DNA from: Euonymus europaeus
Lineage: Eukaryota > Streptophyta > Magnoliopsida > Celastrales > Celastraceae
Assembly (NCBI GenBank): GCA_963580455.1
Contig: OY756968.1
Span: 8,593,544-8,657,543 of the forward strand
Length of the DNA: 64,000 bases
Direction of reading: 5' to 3'
Under the pieces are notes generated by a model. The model was not told the DNA's origin. It saw nothing but the letters and a program-made list of their open reading frames with translations, and ran no database searches. This document shows positions 34,791 to 47,226 of this stretch, one piece after another; the first letter of the stretch is position 1; each line of letters starts with the position of its first letter. Both the position numbers and the translations under genes were made by a program.

Positions 34791-34864
34791 TCGTCCTCGA
34801 AATTATATAAAGGGTAATTATTAAGTAGTCAGGGTAAAATAATTAGTATAAATAAAGAAAATTC

Positions 34865-35908
34865 CTATGTCGTAAATAAGTCTGGATAGCGCTCCCGCAT
34901 ATCTGACTCTACCTCCCAGGTAACCTCCTGAACTCCATAATGCTGCCATAACACCTTAACTAAGGGTATGGTCTTTGAACGTAATCTTCGTATCTGACTA
35001 TCTAAAATCTGCATCGGACGTACCTCATAGGTAGCATCCTCTCCAATCTCCAGAGTCGACCAATCAATAATATGGGAGGGATCACGATGATACCTCCGTA
35101 ACATGGAAATGTGAAACACGCCATGGACTCCGGACAACTGTGGTGGCAATGCCAGCCTATAAGCCAAACTCTCCATTCTCTCCAAGATATCAAATGGTCC
35201 AATAAACCTGGGGGTTAATTTTCCGTATCTACCAAAACGTTGTATCCCTTGCTTCGGACTAACCTTGAGGAATATGTGGTCACCCACCTGAAACTCTAGA
35301 GGCCTCCGTCTACGATCTGCATAACTCTTCTGACGTGACTGAGCCGTCAAAAGTCGCTGTCTGATAACTGTCACAGCCTCAGTGGTCTGCTGAATCAAAT
35401 ATGGTCCCAAAAGGGGTCTGTCCTCAACCTCCGACCAACAAAGTGGTGACCTACATAGCTTACCATCAAGTGCCTCAAATGGCGCCATCTGAATACTACT
35501 CTGGTAAGAGTTGTTATACACAAACTCTACTAGTGGAATGTGAGTCTCCCAATCACCCCTGAAATCCATAACACATGACCGAAGCATGTCCTCCAAGATC
35601 TGTATAGTCCTCTCACTCTACCCACCAGTCTGTGGGTGAAACGTTGTACTAAAACTCAACATCGTCCCCAGAGTGTCCTGAAAACTACTCCAAAAGCGAA
35701 AAGTGAAACGAGGATCCCTATCGGATATAATGGACACGGGTACCCCATGTAGCCGTACGACCTCCCGAATGTAGAGTCTAGTGAGTGCCTCCACCGAGTT
35801 AGTCTGCTGAATCGGTAAAAAGTGAGCAGTCTTCGTCAATCTATCAACAACAACCCACACAGTATCATGTCTCCTCACGGTCCTCGGTAAACCCATCACA
35901 AAATCCAC
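34865..35908 (-). pseudogene. Gypsy integrase with C-terminal chromodomain-like tail
   Basis: 35908-35618 holds the rve core: [49 protein letters not shown] and HPQTGG. A TAG then replaces the expected Gln of 'GQSERTIQ'. 35596-34865 continues in the same frame with LEDMLRSCVMDF, VYNNSYQSSIQMAPFEAL, the GPFDILERM GPY/F region, and a tail PLVKVLWQHYGVQEVTWEVE typical of the C-terminal chromodomain of plant chromoviruses. Known role: inserting the DNA copy into chromatin. A deletion of roughly 20 bp just upstream (about 35900) also separates the core from RT/RNase H by a frameshift. Confidence 0.9.
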
Positions 35909-37680
35909 TCGGGAAATGGAAGCGGCTGTAACAATCCAGGAGATCTCCTATGCTCTGCCTTCACCTGCTGACAGGTAAGACATCTCATCATAGTTTGGGC
36001 CACATCTCTCTTCAGTCCGCTCCACCAATATTGTCTCCGTACATCTCGATACATCTTAGTAGCACCAGAATATATCGCGAACTGAGAATAGTGTGCCTCT
36101 CTAAGTATCTCATCTCTCAACTCAATATCTTCTGGAACCACCAATCGACCTCTAAAAAGATCTCCTCCATCAACATCTCGAATCCAACCATCCATATCCT
36201 CAATATCATCAAAAGTCGCATCACCAAGCTGTGCATCCAACACCTTTTGTACTAGTGCTGGACGGCTCACCAAACTGCTCAGGAAACATCTATCACCCCT
36301 GTCACTAACATCTAATCGGTACTGCTCAATGGTGTCCACTAACCCATACTCCCGCAGTGACAGTCGTGCCACTGCCAACTTCCTACTCAAGGCGTCAGCC
36401 ACCACATTGGCTTTGCCTGAATAATACTGCAATGAGAAATCATAATCTCCAAGGTACTCCATCCACCTCCGCTGTCTCTGATTCAGATCCTTTTGTGTGA
36501 ATAAGTGTCGTAAACACCTGTGATCTGAAAACACCTCAAACTGTTCTCCATAAAGGTAATGCCTCCACTGCTTAAGTGCAAACACTATAGCAGCCAACTC
36601 TAAATCATGTACGGGATAATTCCTCTCATGTGGCTTCAACAGTCGTGAAGCATACTCCACCACCCTCTCCTGCTGCATGAGCACACAATCTAACCCAATC
36701 CCTAAAGCATCACAATATACATGGTAACCAATACCACTATCCGGAATGGTCAGGACTGGAGGTGATGTGAGTCGGGTCTTCAGCTCCCAAAAAGCCGGCT
36801 CACATCTATCAATCCACACGAAAGCGACACCCTTCCGCATCAACTCAGTCATCGGTGCAGCAATCCGTGAAAATCCCTCTATAAACCTCCTGTAGTAACC
36901 TGCTAATCCCAAAAAACTACGAATCTCCCCCACTGTCCTCGGAGTCCTCCAATCCAACACAGCCTCCACCTTGGCAGGATCCACTGCCACTCCATCTCTG
37001 GATATCACATGCCCCAAGAATATCACCTGAGTCGCCCAAAACTCGCACTTACTCAGCTTGACATACAGCTGATGCTCTCTGAGTGTCTGCAATACAATCT
37101 CCAAATGCCCCCTATGCTCCTCCTCTGTGGCTGAATACACCAATATATCATCGATGAAGACTATCACACACTGGTCAAGATATTGTCTGAACACTCTATG
37201 CATCAAATCCATAAAAGCTGCTAGGGCATTGGTTAGCCCAAACGGCATGACCAGAAACTCATAATGATCATATCGAGTACGAAATGCCGTCTTCGATATG
37301 TCCTCCTCCCGAATCCTCAACTGGTGATAACCTAACCTGAGATCAATCTTGGAGTAATAATGACTACCCCTCAATTAATCAAACAGATCATTTATCCTCG
37401 ATAAAGGGTACTTATTCTTCACAGTCACCCTATTCAACTGTCTGAAGTCCACACACATCCTCATCGATCTGTCATTCTTCTTCACGAAGAGGATTGGAGC
37501 ACCCCATGGTGAAGTACTGGGTCTGATAAATCCTAGACCCTACAACTCCCGCAATTACCTATCCAACTCCCGCAACTTTTCTGAAGCCATCTTGTACGGT
37601 GGAATAGAAATCGGGTCTGTACCCGGATATAACTCAATCACAAAATCAATCTCTCGCTGTGGTGATAGTCCTGGTAACTC
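35896..37680 (-). pseudogene. Gypsy reverse transcriptase, RNase H and integrase zinc finger
   Basis: 37374-35896 is a single 492-codon frame: [35 protein letters not shown], the catalytic [26 protein letters not shown], the RNase H region [14 protein letters not shown] to [19 protein letters not shown], then [10 protein letters not shown]. It ends with the integrase zinc finger ([16 protein letters not shown]-x2-C at MRCLTCQQ). A stop (TAA in the position of Gln in 'FDQLRG') at about 37375 separates it from the first part of RT at 37680-37376 (VDFRQLNR and [11 protein letters not shown] on the minus strand). The frame ends at PEWIL because of a short deletion. Confidence 0.9.
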
Positions 37681-38541
37681 CTATGGAAATACATCCAAAT
37701 ATTCCTCCACCACTGGCACAGCCGTACTAGCCTCAATCTCCGATATAGAAGTCAAGCTCGCCACTAGGTAGCCAGTATATCGTGGGTTGTCAAAAAAGTG
37801 TGAACATGTAACAACCCGCGACCCACAAAAACTAACTCGCCTAGATGGTGATGTCAGTGTGACCCTACGCTCTGTACAATCTATCACAGCATCATAGTGT
37901 GTCAGCCAGTCCAATCCAAGTATCACATCATAGTCAGCAAACTCCATAACATATAAGTCCGCTCGAAACTCGTGATCAGCAAATCGAAAGATACAACCCC
38001 TACAAATGCCCCTCACCACGATACTTGACCTCAATGGAGAATCCACTACCAATCTTCTATCCAAATCTGAAATCTCTAACTCCAATGCCTCAACAAAAGA
38101 GGTGGAAATAAACGAATGTGTGGCACCGGTATCAAATAAAACACGAGCCCAAGAACTGAAAAGTGAAACTCTACCTCCAATGAAATCACGATCTGGTGCT
38201 GGCTTGGGTGCAACTGCATAAACTCCAGCTCTCTGGCCCTGCCTCCGCTGCCGCTGCTGTCTCACTGGTGGTGCTGGAGGTCTGGCCCCTCTGCCTGCTA
38301 GAGCTCTAGGTGCTGGTACTGCAAGTACTGGGGGTCCCTGTCCTCTGCCTAATGGTGTTGTACGTCTTCTCGAACAAAACCTCTGGATATGTCCTGGTAA
38401 TCTATAAGAGAAACTCAATGGGCTATCTGCCCTGGGACAGTCCGATATCATGTGCCCAGTATGACCACAAGCATAACAATACAATCCTGATATGGACCCC
38501 GTCCCTGTCGTGCACCCTGATGTCCCTGCTGACTCGGACAA
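37681..38541 (-). pseudogene. Gypsy zinc knuckle and aspartic protease
   Basis: 286 codons: the CCHC knuckle CYACGHTGHMISDC, a second degenerate knuckle (LPGHIQRFC), a Pro/Arg-rich linker, then the retropepsin domain with VLFDTGATHSFIS, FADYDVILGLDWL and SPSRRVSF. The terminal stop (TAG) falls in the conserved 'DVFPEELPGL' linker to RT, so it is probably a nonsense mutation rather than a true end. Confidence 0.88.
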
Positions 38542-38583
38542 TCCTGCCTCCTGTCCTGGAATCTCTACCCCTGATCCTGTCAG

Positions 38584-40772
38584 GGTCTCTGTCTCTGACC
38601 CTCAGTCCTCTGTCTACTACTGCTCCCTGAGGTAGAAGAAGTATATTCATACTTCCTCTTATGAAGCTCCCAATAATCCTGTGAATCAACCATGCTCCTC
38701 TCTATATCAAGTGCCTTGTCAATGCACTCCCGGTAGGTACGAACTATCATCCATGTTAAACGCTCTGAAATGCGGGGTTTCAAACCATGCTGAAACCTCA
38801 ATATCTTCTTCTCCTCAGTGGCAATGTACTCCTCTCCATACCGACCAAGCTCCTCAAACCGTGCCTGATACCGTGACACCATCATATGTCTACCCTGAAT
38901 CAACTCTAAAAACTCCTTGGCCTTCGCAACGCAAATGGCCTGGGGAACATACTGTGCTAGAAACAGTGTCTCAAACTCTGACCATGACATCTCCATACTC
39001 TCTCTACCAATAGTCATACTCTCCCACCATACATAAGCATCATCCTCTAAAAATGCTGAAGCCAATAGAGCTCTCCTCTGATCAGATATCCTGAGTGTCA
39101 CCATCTGTCTCCTTAACTGTCGCAACCAATCCTCAACTGCCTTAGGATCTACCACTCCTCTATACACTGGAGGTCTCGTCTTCCTCAACTAAGCTAACTC
39201 AGTGATGGAAGTATCAACTGCTAGTGGTGCTATCTGCGCTGGAACCATCTGACTTGCTCCTAACTGAATAACCAGTGGTAGCTGAAGAGATGCACCGATT
39301 AAATCTGGTATAACACCTGGAACTGTCTGTCCCTGAGTGCCGATAATAGGTTGCGGTGTAATCTGTGAGGCTAAAGCAGCTACTGCCTGACCTACGGTCT
39401 GTATCATACTCATCATGTCTTTATATTGCTGCTGTAAAGTCTCTATCGCACCCTCCACACCTACGGGTGCTGCCTGAGTCGTTACCTGCACCTGCCCCAC
39501 TACTTGAACCTGAGCAACACGGCCGCGACCCTGTCCACGACCACGTGCCCTACCTCGACCGCGCCCTCGACCTCTCACAACCGGAACCTCCTCGGCTATC
39601 GGTAACATGACCTCATCAACCGGATCAGGAAGCTCACCTCTATCTCGCCCACGTCTCTGTCTCTGAACCTCAGTCCTCTGTCTACTACTGCTCCTTGAGG
39701 CAGAAGAAGTATCTCCATACTTCCTCTTATGAAGCTTCCAATAATCCTGTGAATCAACCATGCTCCTCTCTATATCAAGTGCCTTGTCAATGCACTCCCG
39801 GTAGGTACGAACTATCATCCCTGCTAAACGCTCTGAAATGCGGGGTTTCAGACCACGCTGAAACCTCAGTATCTTCTTCTCCTCAGTGGCAATGTACTCC
39901 TCTCCATACCGACCAAGCTCATCAAACCATGCCTGATACTTTGACACCATCATATGTCTACCCTGAATCAACTCTAAAAACTCCTTGGCCTTCGCAACGC
40001 AAATGGCCTAGGGAACATACTGTGCTAGAAACAGTGTCTCAAACTCTGACCATGACATCTTCATACTCTCTCTACCAATAGTCATACTCTCCCACCATAC
40101 ATAAGCATCATTCTCTAAAAATGCTGAAGCCAATAGAGCTCTCCTCTGATCAGATATCTTGAGTGTCACCATTTGTCTCCTTAACTGTCGCAACCAATCC
40201 TCTGCTGCCTTAGGATCTACCACTCCTCTATACACTGGAGGTCTCGTCTTCCTCAACTGAGCTAACTTAGTGATGGAAGTATCAACTGTTAGTCGTGCTA
40301 TCTGCGCTGAAAGCATCTGACCTGCTCCTAACTGAATAACCAGTGGTAGCTGAACAGGTGCACCGATTAAATCTGGTGTAACACCTGGAACTGTCTGTCC
40401 CTGAGTGCCGATAATAGGCTGCGGTGTAATATGTGAAGCTAAAGCAGCTACTGCCTGACCTATGGTCTGTATCATATTCGTCATGTCTTTATACTGCTGC
40501 TATAAAGTCTCTATCGCACCCTCCACACCTACGGGTGCTGCCTGAGTCGGTACCTGCACTTGCTCCACTACCTGATCCTGAGCAACACGGCCGCGACCCC
40601 GTCCACGACCACGTGCTCTACCTCGACCGCGCCCTCGACCTCTCACAACTGGAACATCTTCGGGTATCGGTAACATGACCTCATCAACCGGATCAGGAAG
40701 CTTACCTCTATCTCACCTACGTCCGCGGGAAGCACGTCCACCCCGAACGCGTGTACTACGTGTGTCTACCAT
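38584..40772 (-). pseudogene. Gypsy gag with in-frame tandem duplication
   Basis: Start ATG 40772 (MVDTRSTRVRGGRASRGRR). One frame covers two Gag copies: first copy about 40726-39659, second 39658-38591, each 1,068 bp (356 codons). Each has an Arg/Gly-rich start (VVRGRGRGR), a Gln-rich helix, and the Retrotrans_gag domain (RKTRPPVYRGVVDPKA, RQLRRQMVTL, AYVWWESMTIGRESM, FETLFLAQYVP, GRHMMVS.YQA.FEELGRYGEEYI). Four stops interrupt the frame, all CGA-to-TGA or CAG-to-TAG. The copies differ at a modest number of positions, so the duplication is not recent but younger than the element family. A single Gag is normal for gypsy elements. Confidence 0.88.
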
Positions 40773-40915
40773 ATCTGAAACATAAACGTACCACTACATA
40801 AATCAAATACCCCAAAACGTAAAAGAAAGAATAACTCACCAGATCAGCCAGGAAGCGCGTGATGTGTAGTTGGGGAAAACTAAAGAAACCGAATAACCTC
40901 CCAAAAACTAACTAA

Positions 40916-40933
40916 CCACCTTTGATACCAAAC
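40916..40933 (-). other. Primer-binding region of gypsy element
   Basis: The minus strand reads GTTTGGTATCAAAGGTGG directly after the LTR end GGCGTGACA. It matches the initiator-Met primer type over its first half only. Confidence 0.65.
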
Positions 40934-43017
40934 TGTCACGCCCCCTCTCCCAGATAGGTGCAAATGAGCACCCATGAATCCTAGAGGCGTGACCGGCAAG
41001 GAACCCCTCTGTTCCCCGAACCGGATTTAAACCCAAGCCACTACAAATCACCAAGATAACTACAAAGGAAGCCTCACACACACAGATATATATATATCTC
41101 AACCATAAACCCAACATACTGTCACAATCAAACCAGGGTCTACAGCGGAAAATCCAAATCATCTGAGATACGAAACACAGATACTACAAACAGACACAAA
41201 CATCCCCACAGCAGCTACCATCACACCTCACGCATCCCTGCGCTGATCATCCACTCCGGCTATCTCACCTGAAAAACATGAGAATGAAAGGGATGAGCCA
41301 CAAAGCTCAGTAGGGATATGGAGTACTATCAATCATCAGAGTAAACGGAAAGGAAAACTCAAGATGTATGTGAAATAAGCAGGAACTCCAATTACTAATA
41401 CACACCAGTACCACCGAACTCCAGTAAATTAGAAATAAATTAAGAAAACATGTATGATAGAAAAATACATGAAGGGAAACCATCAGTACTACCCTGATAG
41501 AATATAAAATGTCAAAACCCATCATAAATACCAACAAATCAGTCAATCAGTAGGGTAGACACCGAATGGGCTCCACCACTTCCATCCTCAAATACAACTC
41601 TCAAATCGGTACACAGTCATAATCCAACTCAAATCCATATAACATCTAAAAATCCTCCCCTGGACCCACCATGATCCCCGTAAGGTGTCTCCCAGTCCAG
41701 GTACTCCCCAAATTAGATGAGGATCGAGCCTACATCAGGTACTCGATAGCACGCCTACATCGAAGAGCGTCCCCTAGGATGTACCCCACCTTAATCCGGT
41801 CTCAGGGTACATACCCGATCAAAACCATCAATAAATCATCCAGTAGGTTGGGTTGCCCGATATGGGTCCCACACACTACAAATCATCCATCGATAATCTC
41901 GTAACATCATCACCGAAAATCACCAGAGCACAGTCCTATCCGGACTCTCAAAAGACTACACAAACCAGGAGTGGGCCCCACCTATGAATGTGGGCCCCAA
42001 AGGAGACATGGCCCATAAGGATGCAGCCAGTCACATAAACAGTCCACAATAACATAAAATAATAATGCACTTGCAATTGCAGAAATAAATCGAATAAGAG
42101 TGCAAACAGAGAAATTCCCAACCTCCGGGAATTTCATACAGATAGATAAGTAGGAGTCCGTCGAATACGGAACCTCCGGAACCCCAAATAAGAAATAGGG
42201 CAGAATCCCTACCTGAAATGTCGACTAACACTAATCCGTAGTACGTCCCTGACTCACCAAAATCCCAATCTAAAATACCCAAATCAATCTCCTGCATCGA
42301 AATACGGATACGTATACACAATAGTTAAATATATAGAAAGTCAACCTAAAAAGTCAAACCCTGTCAAAAGTCAACTCGGCTCAAACCTAGTCCACTCGGG
42401 TAAAAAGTCAAACCTAGTAAAAAAGTCAACTCAGGTCAAACCCGATCAACCAGTGAACAGTGGCACTGCCACTGCCGTCGCCGGCGACGTGGATTCCGGT
42501 GAACCATACAACAAATTAAAGCTATCAAAACGAGCAATCCAATGGTACCTGTCTCGTTCCAAAATTCCACCAGAATCAACCGGGATCGCGTCTCAAAGTC
42601 GCCGGAAAACCAAACCTCCGCAGCCCGATTCGGCCGCCTATGGTGCTCCGATGATGACGATTCCGGTTGGGTTTTGCTCCTTTCTCTACAAGCTTCGTTT
42701 TGACACTTCACACGCCTTAATTGAACCACAAACGAAGAAAACCCATTTCAAAAACTCTCTCCCTCTCTCTCTCACGTTGCTGCCACAAAATGCCAGAAAA
42801 TCTGGTTTATGCCAGATTTTTCTGGTAAAATTATCATTTTGCCCTTATTTCCCTAATAATACTTAAACTTCCAAAATTCGTAACTCCTTCAATATAACTC
42901 TGATTCAGGTGATTCCTGCGCCAATATTTTTCTAAAAATATATAATATTTATTAAAAATATTAAATTTGAATAATTATTATATTATTATTTTTTAAAATT
43001 GGATCCGGGATATTACA
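40934..43017 (-). repeat. 5' LTR of gypsy element (single-copy form)
   Basis: 2,084 bp, TGTCACGCC...ATATTACA on plus (TGTAATATCC...GGCGTGACA on minus). It carries only one copy of the segment that is amplified nine times in the other LTR (about 42557-43017). A run of repeated 'aaagtcaa(a/c)' words at 42340-42450 is shared with 30315-30440. Confidence 0.85.
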
Positions 43018-43802
43018 CCTTCGGTGACCCAACAATGATTGGTACCATCTCTTTCGACCTTGGAGGTGTGGTTGTTGGAACAACAATTTATTTGCTAAGG
43101 TTTAGAGAAAATACAACTAGGTATTTCTCAAGGAACAATTAGGTATCAATGCCCAATTGACTGTTTCCTAATATTTCTCAATTACTAATTTAATTCCCTA
43201 CTAAATTACAATTCAATCTTGTCCCTAATTAGAATTCAATTTTTTTTTGATCCTAATTTACAGGTTTTACATATATAGCTGAATCACATGAACGATCCGA
43301 GTTTATGCTTTTGGTAGAACTAGAATTAGTGAAATTAACTGTTGAATGCTCTGAACCGGATTTAAGGGGTTAATTGGTTGCATTATTTTTTTGGTTCTTA
43401 ATGGTTTATTGATTTTGAATCTAAAGACCGCCATCAAACAAGATTAGTTTAGGATTAATAATAGGTATTTTTGCCACGATCCATAGATCAACATAATTGA
43501 TTGGAAAACGAACTTAGAACTTGAATTGTTATTGAGGCTTTATCTTTATGAATTTGAAATAGGATTGCTTGGTGAGATCATACCCTATTTTCTTATCGTA
43601 TTGAATTTCTCATTTGTTTTATTTACTTAGTTGTTCGTGTTCATAAATCATCAATCATCGTCTCTAATTTAGTTGTTATTGACATTGATCGTGAATCGGT
43701 ACAAGATTGACTTGGACTTGTCTTTGTGGGATCGACCTCATACTTACATATTTTGTGCTACAATAGTACACTTGTGCACTTGCCAATATTTCAACATCAC
43801 AT
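43018..43802. other. No gene seen; TE-like non-coding sequence
   Basis: AT-rich. 43690-43785 contains 'gtgggatcgacctcatacttacatat' split across words and 'cacttgtgcacttgcca', a style found in leaders of large gypsy elements. No ORF or LTR pair was identified. Confidence 0.4.
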
Positions 43803-44676
43803 AGCTACTAATCCTTGGGGCCATCTCTCACATGATGAATGTGCCTTTTGTCATTAAAAGGGACACTAGAAAAATCAATCCCTAAAGAAAGGTGTTTGGC
43901 CTTCTCATTCTGAAAAGATTCTCACACTCACCACTATAGAGAGTCCCCCTAATTGATTGACATTTGTGCTTAGCTCTCTCATCTTCACTAGATGATGTCT
44001 TTTTTTCCATTGTCCTCATCTGCCATGACTTCCAATACTTTAGGTTTGCTAGATTCTCTGTCAGGTATTCCTTCCTTTATTTGGATCATTGATTATGGTG
44101 TTGTGTTCTATATGACTCCTTATAAATCTCTGTTACATAATTGTGTTTCTCCTCTATCCCTTATGAATGTCTATATTGTTAATGGTACTTCTTTGTCTGT
44201 GGCCTCTATTGGTTCTATCCTGATGCCTTCTTCTACTCTTGTTTATCTTCCTCATGTTTGTATCTTCCTAAATTGTCTGTCACCTTTTGTCCATTAGTGA
44301 ACTTGATAGTGCTGATTTTAACATTCATTTTGGTTATTCTAATGGTTGTGTGTAGGATCAAAATTTAGGGAAGCAGATTGGGATCAACGTAAGATTGTTG
44401 ATGTTTATATGGTGGAGCAGTTGCATTTGCCTGTTGTTCCTTTAGTAGATTTTTCTTCCTTCCATGTAGATGAAATATCTAGTCTATTTTATCTTTGGCA
44501 TGCTAGGTTTGGCCACTTGTCTGTTGAGCGTTTACGCAGTTTGTCTTTTTAAGGATATTAGATGGAGTCTCACTAATGATATTTTTGAATGTCGTGGTTG
44601 TAAACTTGCTAAGCAAACGAAATTTCCATTTAATAAAATTGTTTCATGTTGTGCCTCAATTTTGGTTCAAACCCAA
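43803..44676 (+). pseudogene. Plus-strand copia B: end of gag, protease, GAG-pre-integrase
   Basis: Plus-strand reading gives a decayed knuckle (CAFCH..KGH), then IWIIDYGVVFYMTPYKSLL, a protease active-site region in which the catalytic DSGA is now DYGV. LNSADFNIHF-type sequence and MVEQLHLPVVPL follow, then the GAG-pre-integrase LWHARFGHLSVERLRSLS and CRGCKLAKQTKFPF. Frameshifts are frequent. The element continues at 48104 after a 3.4-kb insertion. The start of gag and the 5' LTR are missing to the left. Confidence 0.8.
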
Positions 44677-45064
44677 TGTAAGAGCCCATTTAGACATAAT
44701 AAATCATTAGCCTACTTAAACACTTGATCCATATCTTAATTCAAACTTCAATGGAAATCCAATAAAACCATTCAAAGCCCATGTATTAATCTAATGAGAT
44801 GACCCAATAAAAAAGATTCATCAAGACTTATTAAAATCGGAGCCGGGTCCAATGATGTCTAACCCTAAAGAAATAAGGACTTAACGCATAGAAGAGAAGG
44901 GCGTCGTTGCTTAAGCAGAAAAGGAAAGAGAAAGAACGGCGCAGGAAAAGAAGTAAACATAGAGATACGTCGAAAAAGAAGAAGACGAGAGAGATTCCGG
45001 AAAAGGAAGGAGAAGAGAATAGCCAAACTTTTTAGGGTTTTCACACGGGATTGTCAACCTAGGA

Positions 45065-45440
45065 TTGGGGAAAGTGAGGGTTTGCACCCTGAACTTTCGC
45101 GAAAGTATCAATTTGCACCCTGAACTTTTAAACGTATCAGAGCGCACATCCAACTTCCATTTCAGTATACCATTGCACCTTCTGTGATATTGCCGTCCAT
45201 TTTTGCTGAGTTGGCACATTTTTATTGACATGAAATTTTGTTTTCATTTTTCTTAAATCATGAAAATGCTTATGTGTTATCCATACATCCAAATCCCCAT
45301 TTCATAAAAAGAAACCCTAACTAAGAAATCTCTCAACCAGATCGATTTTGAGTGCCTGTACCGATGTTGCAGAAGTTGTGATTCGATTTCTCTCTAGTTT
45401 GGTTCGATTTCCGCGCTGTGATCCTTGATTCAGTCCAAGG
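45065..45440 (+). mobile_element. MULE terminus and leader without transposase
   Basis: Reads GGGGAAAGTGAGGGTTTGCA, then tandem 'gcaccctgaactt' and 'aagtatcaatttgcaccc' blocks, 'tgctga(g)tt/ctggca' and 'tttttattgacatg', then the leader up to a splice donor CCAAG|GTATGTGCG at about 45441. This is collinear with the MULE at 1490-1150 in reverse orientation, including the splice donor. No transposase follows in the next 3 kb and no inverted partner was found, so this is a one-ended or deleted copy. Confidence 0.7.
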
Positions 45441-47023
45441 TATGTGCGATAAATGTAGTTTATCTATAAATTCTTTGTAGTTCATGAGAGTTAGGAGAGT
45501 TTTGCCATAAATCCTTTATGTTTATGGTTTCGTGAACTAGATGGACTCTAGTTTCGTGAACTAGAAGTGGATCCCCATTGTTAGTTGTCTATTGATTGCT
45601 AATGTCATGCTCATTTCTAGATCCCTTAATTTATTTCATTCTTTTTATGCCTGCATTCATGAACAAAGTTTTGATGATTATCAGACCAGGGGAAGAACTC
45701 TTGTCATTTCTGAGTTTTGGGGAACTGGATATTATTGTTCTATTACTTTCATGACTATGGATAGTTGTGTGATGCGTTATTTCACTTTTGTGAATACCCT
45801 CTTTCTTCATGCTTGAACATCAATGCTCTCAGATATATTGATTTGCTCAATTATTCTGGTTTACTGTGAATCCTGTTTCTCAAACAATTCTCCTCTTGTG
45901 AAGAGCCGTACCAATGTTTTGTTAAACAACTAGGTGATAGGGCTCGATTTAGGTTATTAATGTTCCTCATTGAAAGAATTGAAACCAACTAAGGGGTAAA
46001 TGAATTTACATGTTCTATTTTTACTCACATCCTTAGGAGATTGCTTTTGTTTGTAAATGTTTTGATCAAGTTTGGTGACCATGTTGGGATCATTTCAGTA
46101 TTAATCATGGAAAGTTGTATACACAAAGACCTTTTTATAACTTGCGTTGATTTTGGTGGAGTTTCACAGAGGTCCATCTCATCTATATCATGTTAATGCT
46201 AACGGGAGTTAATTTGAATTCATGGTGATTGTACATTGATGAATCTCTGAGCAACTGAACATTAGTGTTATCTGGCTTTATTGGCATGTTGCGTTATCAA
46301 TTTATGTTTTCCATTTCATGTTATCTTTGATTTGATTCACTGCTGGAAGTCTCTAGAAAGTGTTAGGGCGTAAGGTAAATGTTCAAGAGAAGTTGATTCA
46401 AATATTGTGTGCCTTGGTCGCGATTCATGTAATATGGCTCGGTTCTCCATTATGCAGATCAATGAGGGAACACTGAAATGATCCCACTTGGCTTTAACTG
46501 GATATATTTTAGTTACATACATTGGTTGGAATGTTCTCATATAATCTTTTGTGTTGTACTTTGGTTTTTTTCTTTTGCTTTAGGATAATACACGTCCAAT
46601 CCATAATTTAATCAAATACTGGTGGACATGCGTATTTAAGTCTTAAAATATATTCATATTTATATTTTTTTTTGGCTTGTCATTTAATACTAAAGATAAT
46701 AAATTGAAGTAATATTAAGTGTCAGATATGACGTTGTGCCATACAGATCATTTGAATTTTAGGTGTTCCATGGTTATGTATTCATATTGGTACATTATCT
46801 TGTATGTCATGTTTGTGGGAATTGGAAAATGGAACCGATCGGATAACATTGGATGTTTTCGATCAGATTCTTGAGGAAAATGATGTAATCCTTACCATTG
46901 GATGGAAAAAAGTTTCACGAAGTATAACGTGGAGCTTTCAATATAATAATTTTATTTCGATAATAAATCATAATTTTTCAATCATACTAATTTAATAGTA
47001 TGGTTGAGATGATGAGTTATCAA

Positions 47024-47226
47024 TATAAAAAATGGGAACCGAGTCCCTTCAATGTGTAATTTTTATTTGCTATTTGTTATTTGTTGATAATATGTTTTAC
47101 TTGAAATGTGTTTTTCCATGTTATGTGATTATATGTATGAATTATATGATTTAATATGTTAATATGTTTGATTAGGGGTTTGCGATAATTCAATATCGTA
47201 TAATCCACAAAGCTCGGTTCCCAACA
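47024..47226. repeat. Small inverted repeat
   Basis: AATGGGAACCGAG at 47028-47040 and its complement CTCGGTTCCCAACATT at 47214-47229 enclose about 175 bp of AT-rich DNA. It could be a MITE remnant; no target duplication is clear. Confidence 0.4.

Larger units (their letters stand above)
30308..43017 (-). mobile_element. Ty3/gypsy chromovirus-like retrotransposon with expanded 3' LTR and duplicated gag
   Basis: A minus-strand gypsy element: 5' LTR at right (40934-43017), primer region, duplicated gag, zinc finger and protease, RT-RNase H, integrase with a C-terminal chromodomain-like tail, purine tract, then the 3' LTR at left. The left LTR lacks the part homologous to 40934-42335, so the element is cut at about 30308 and no target duplication can be read. 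The integrase tail and PR-RT-RH-INT order suggest the Tekay/Del group of chromoviruses. Each protein has stops, nearly all explainable as C-to-T changes (CAG to TAG, CAA to TAA, CGA to TGA). Confidence 0.9.
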
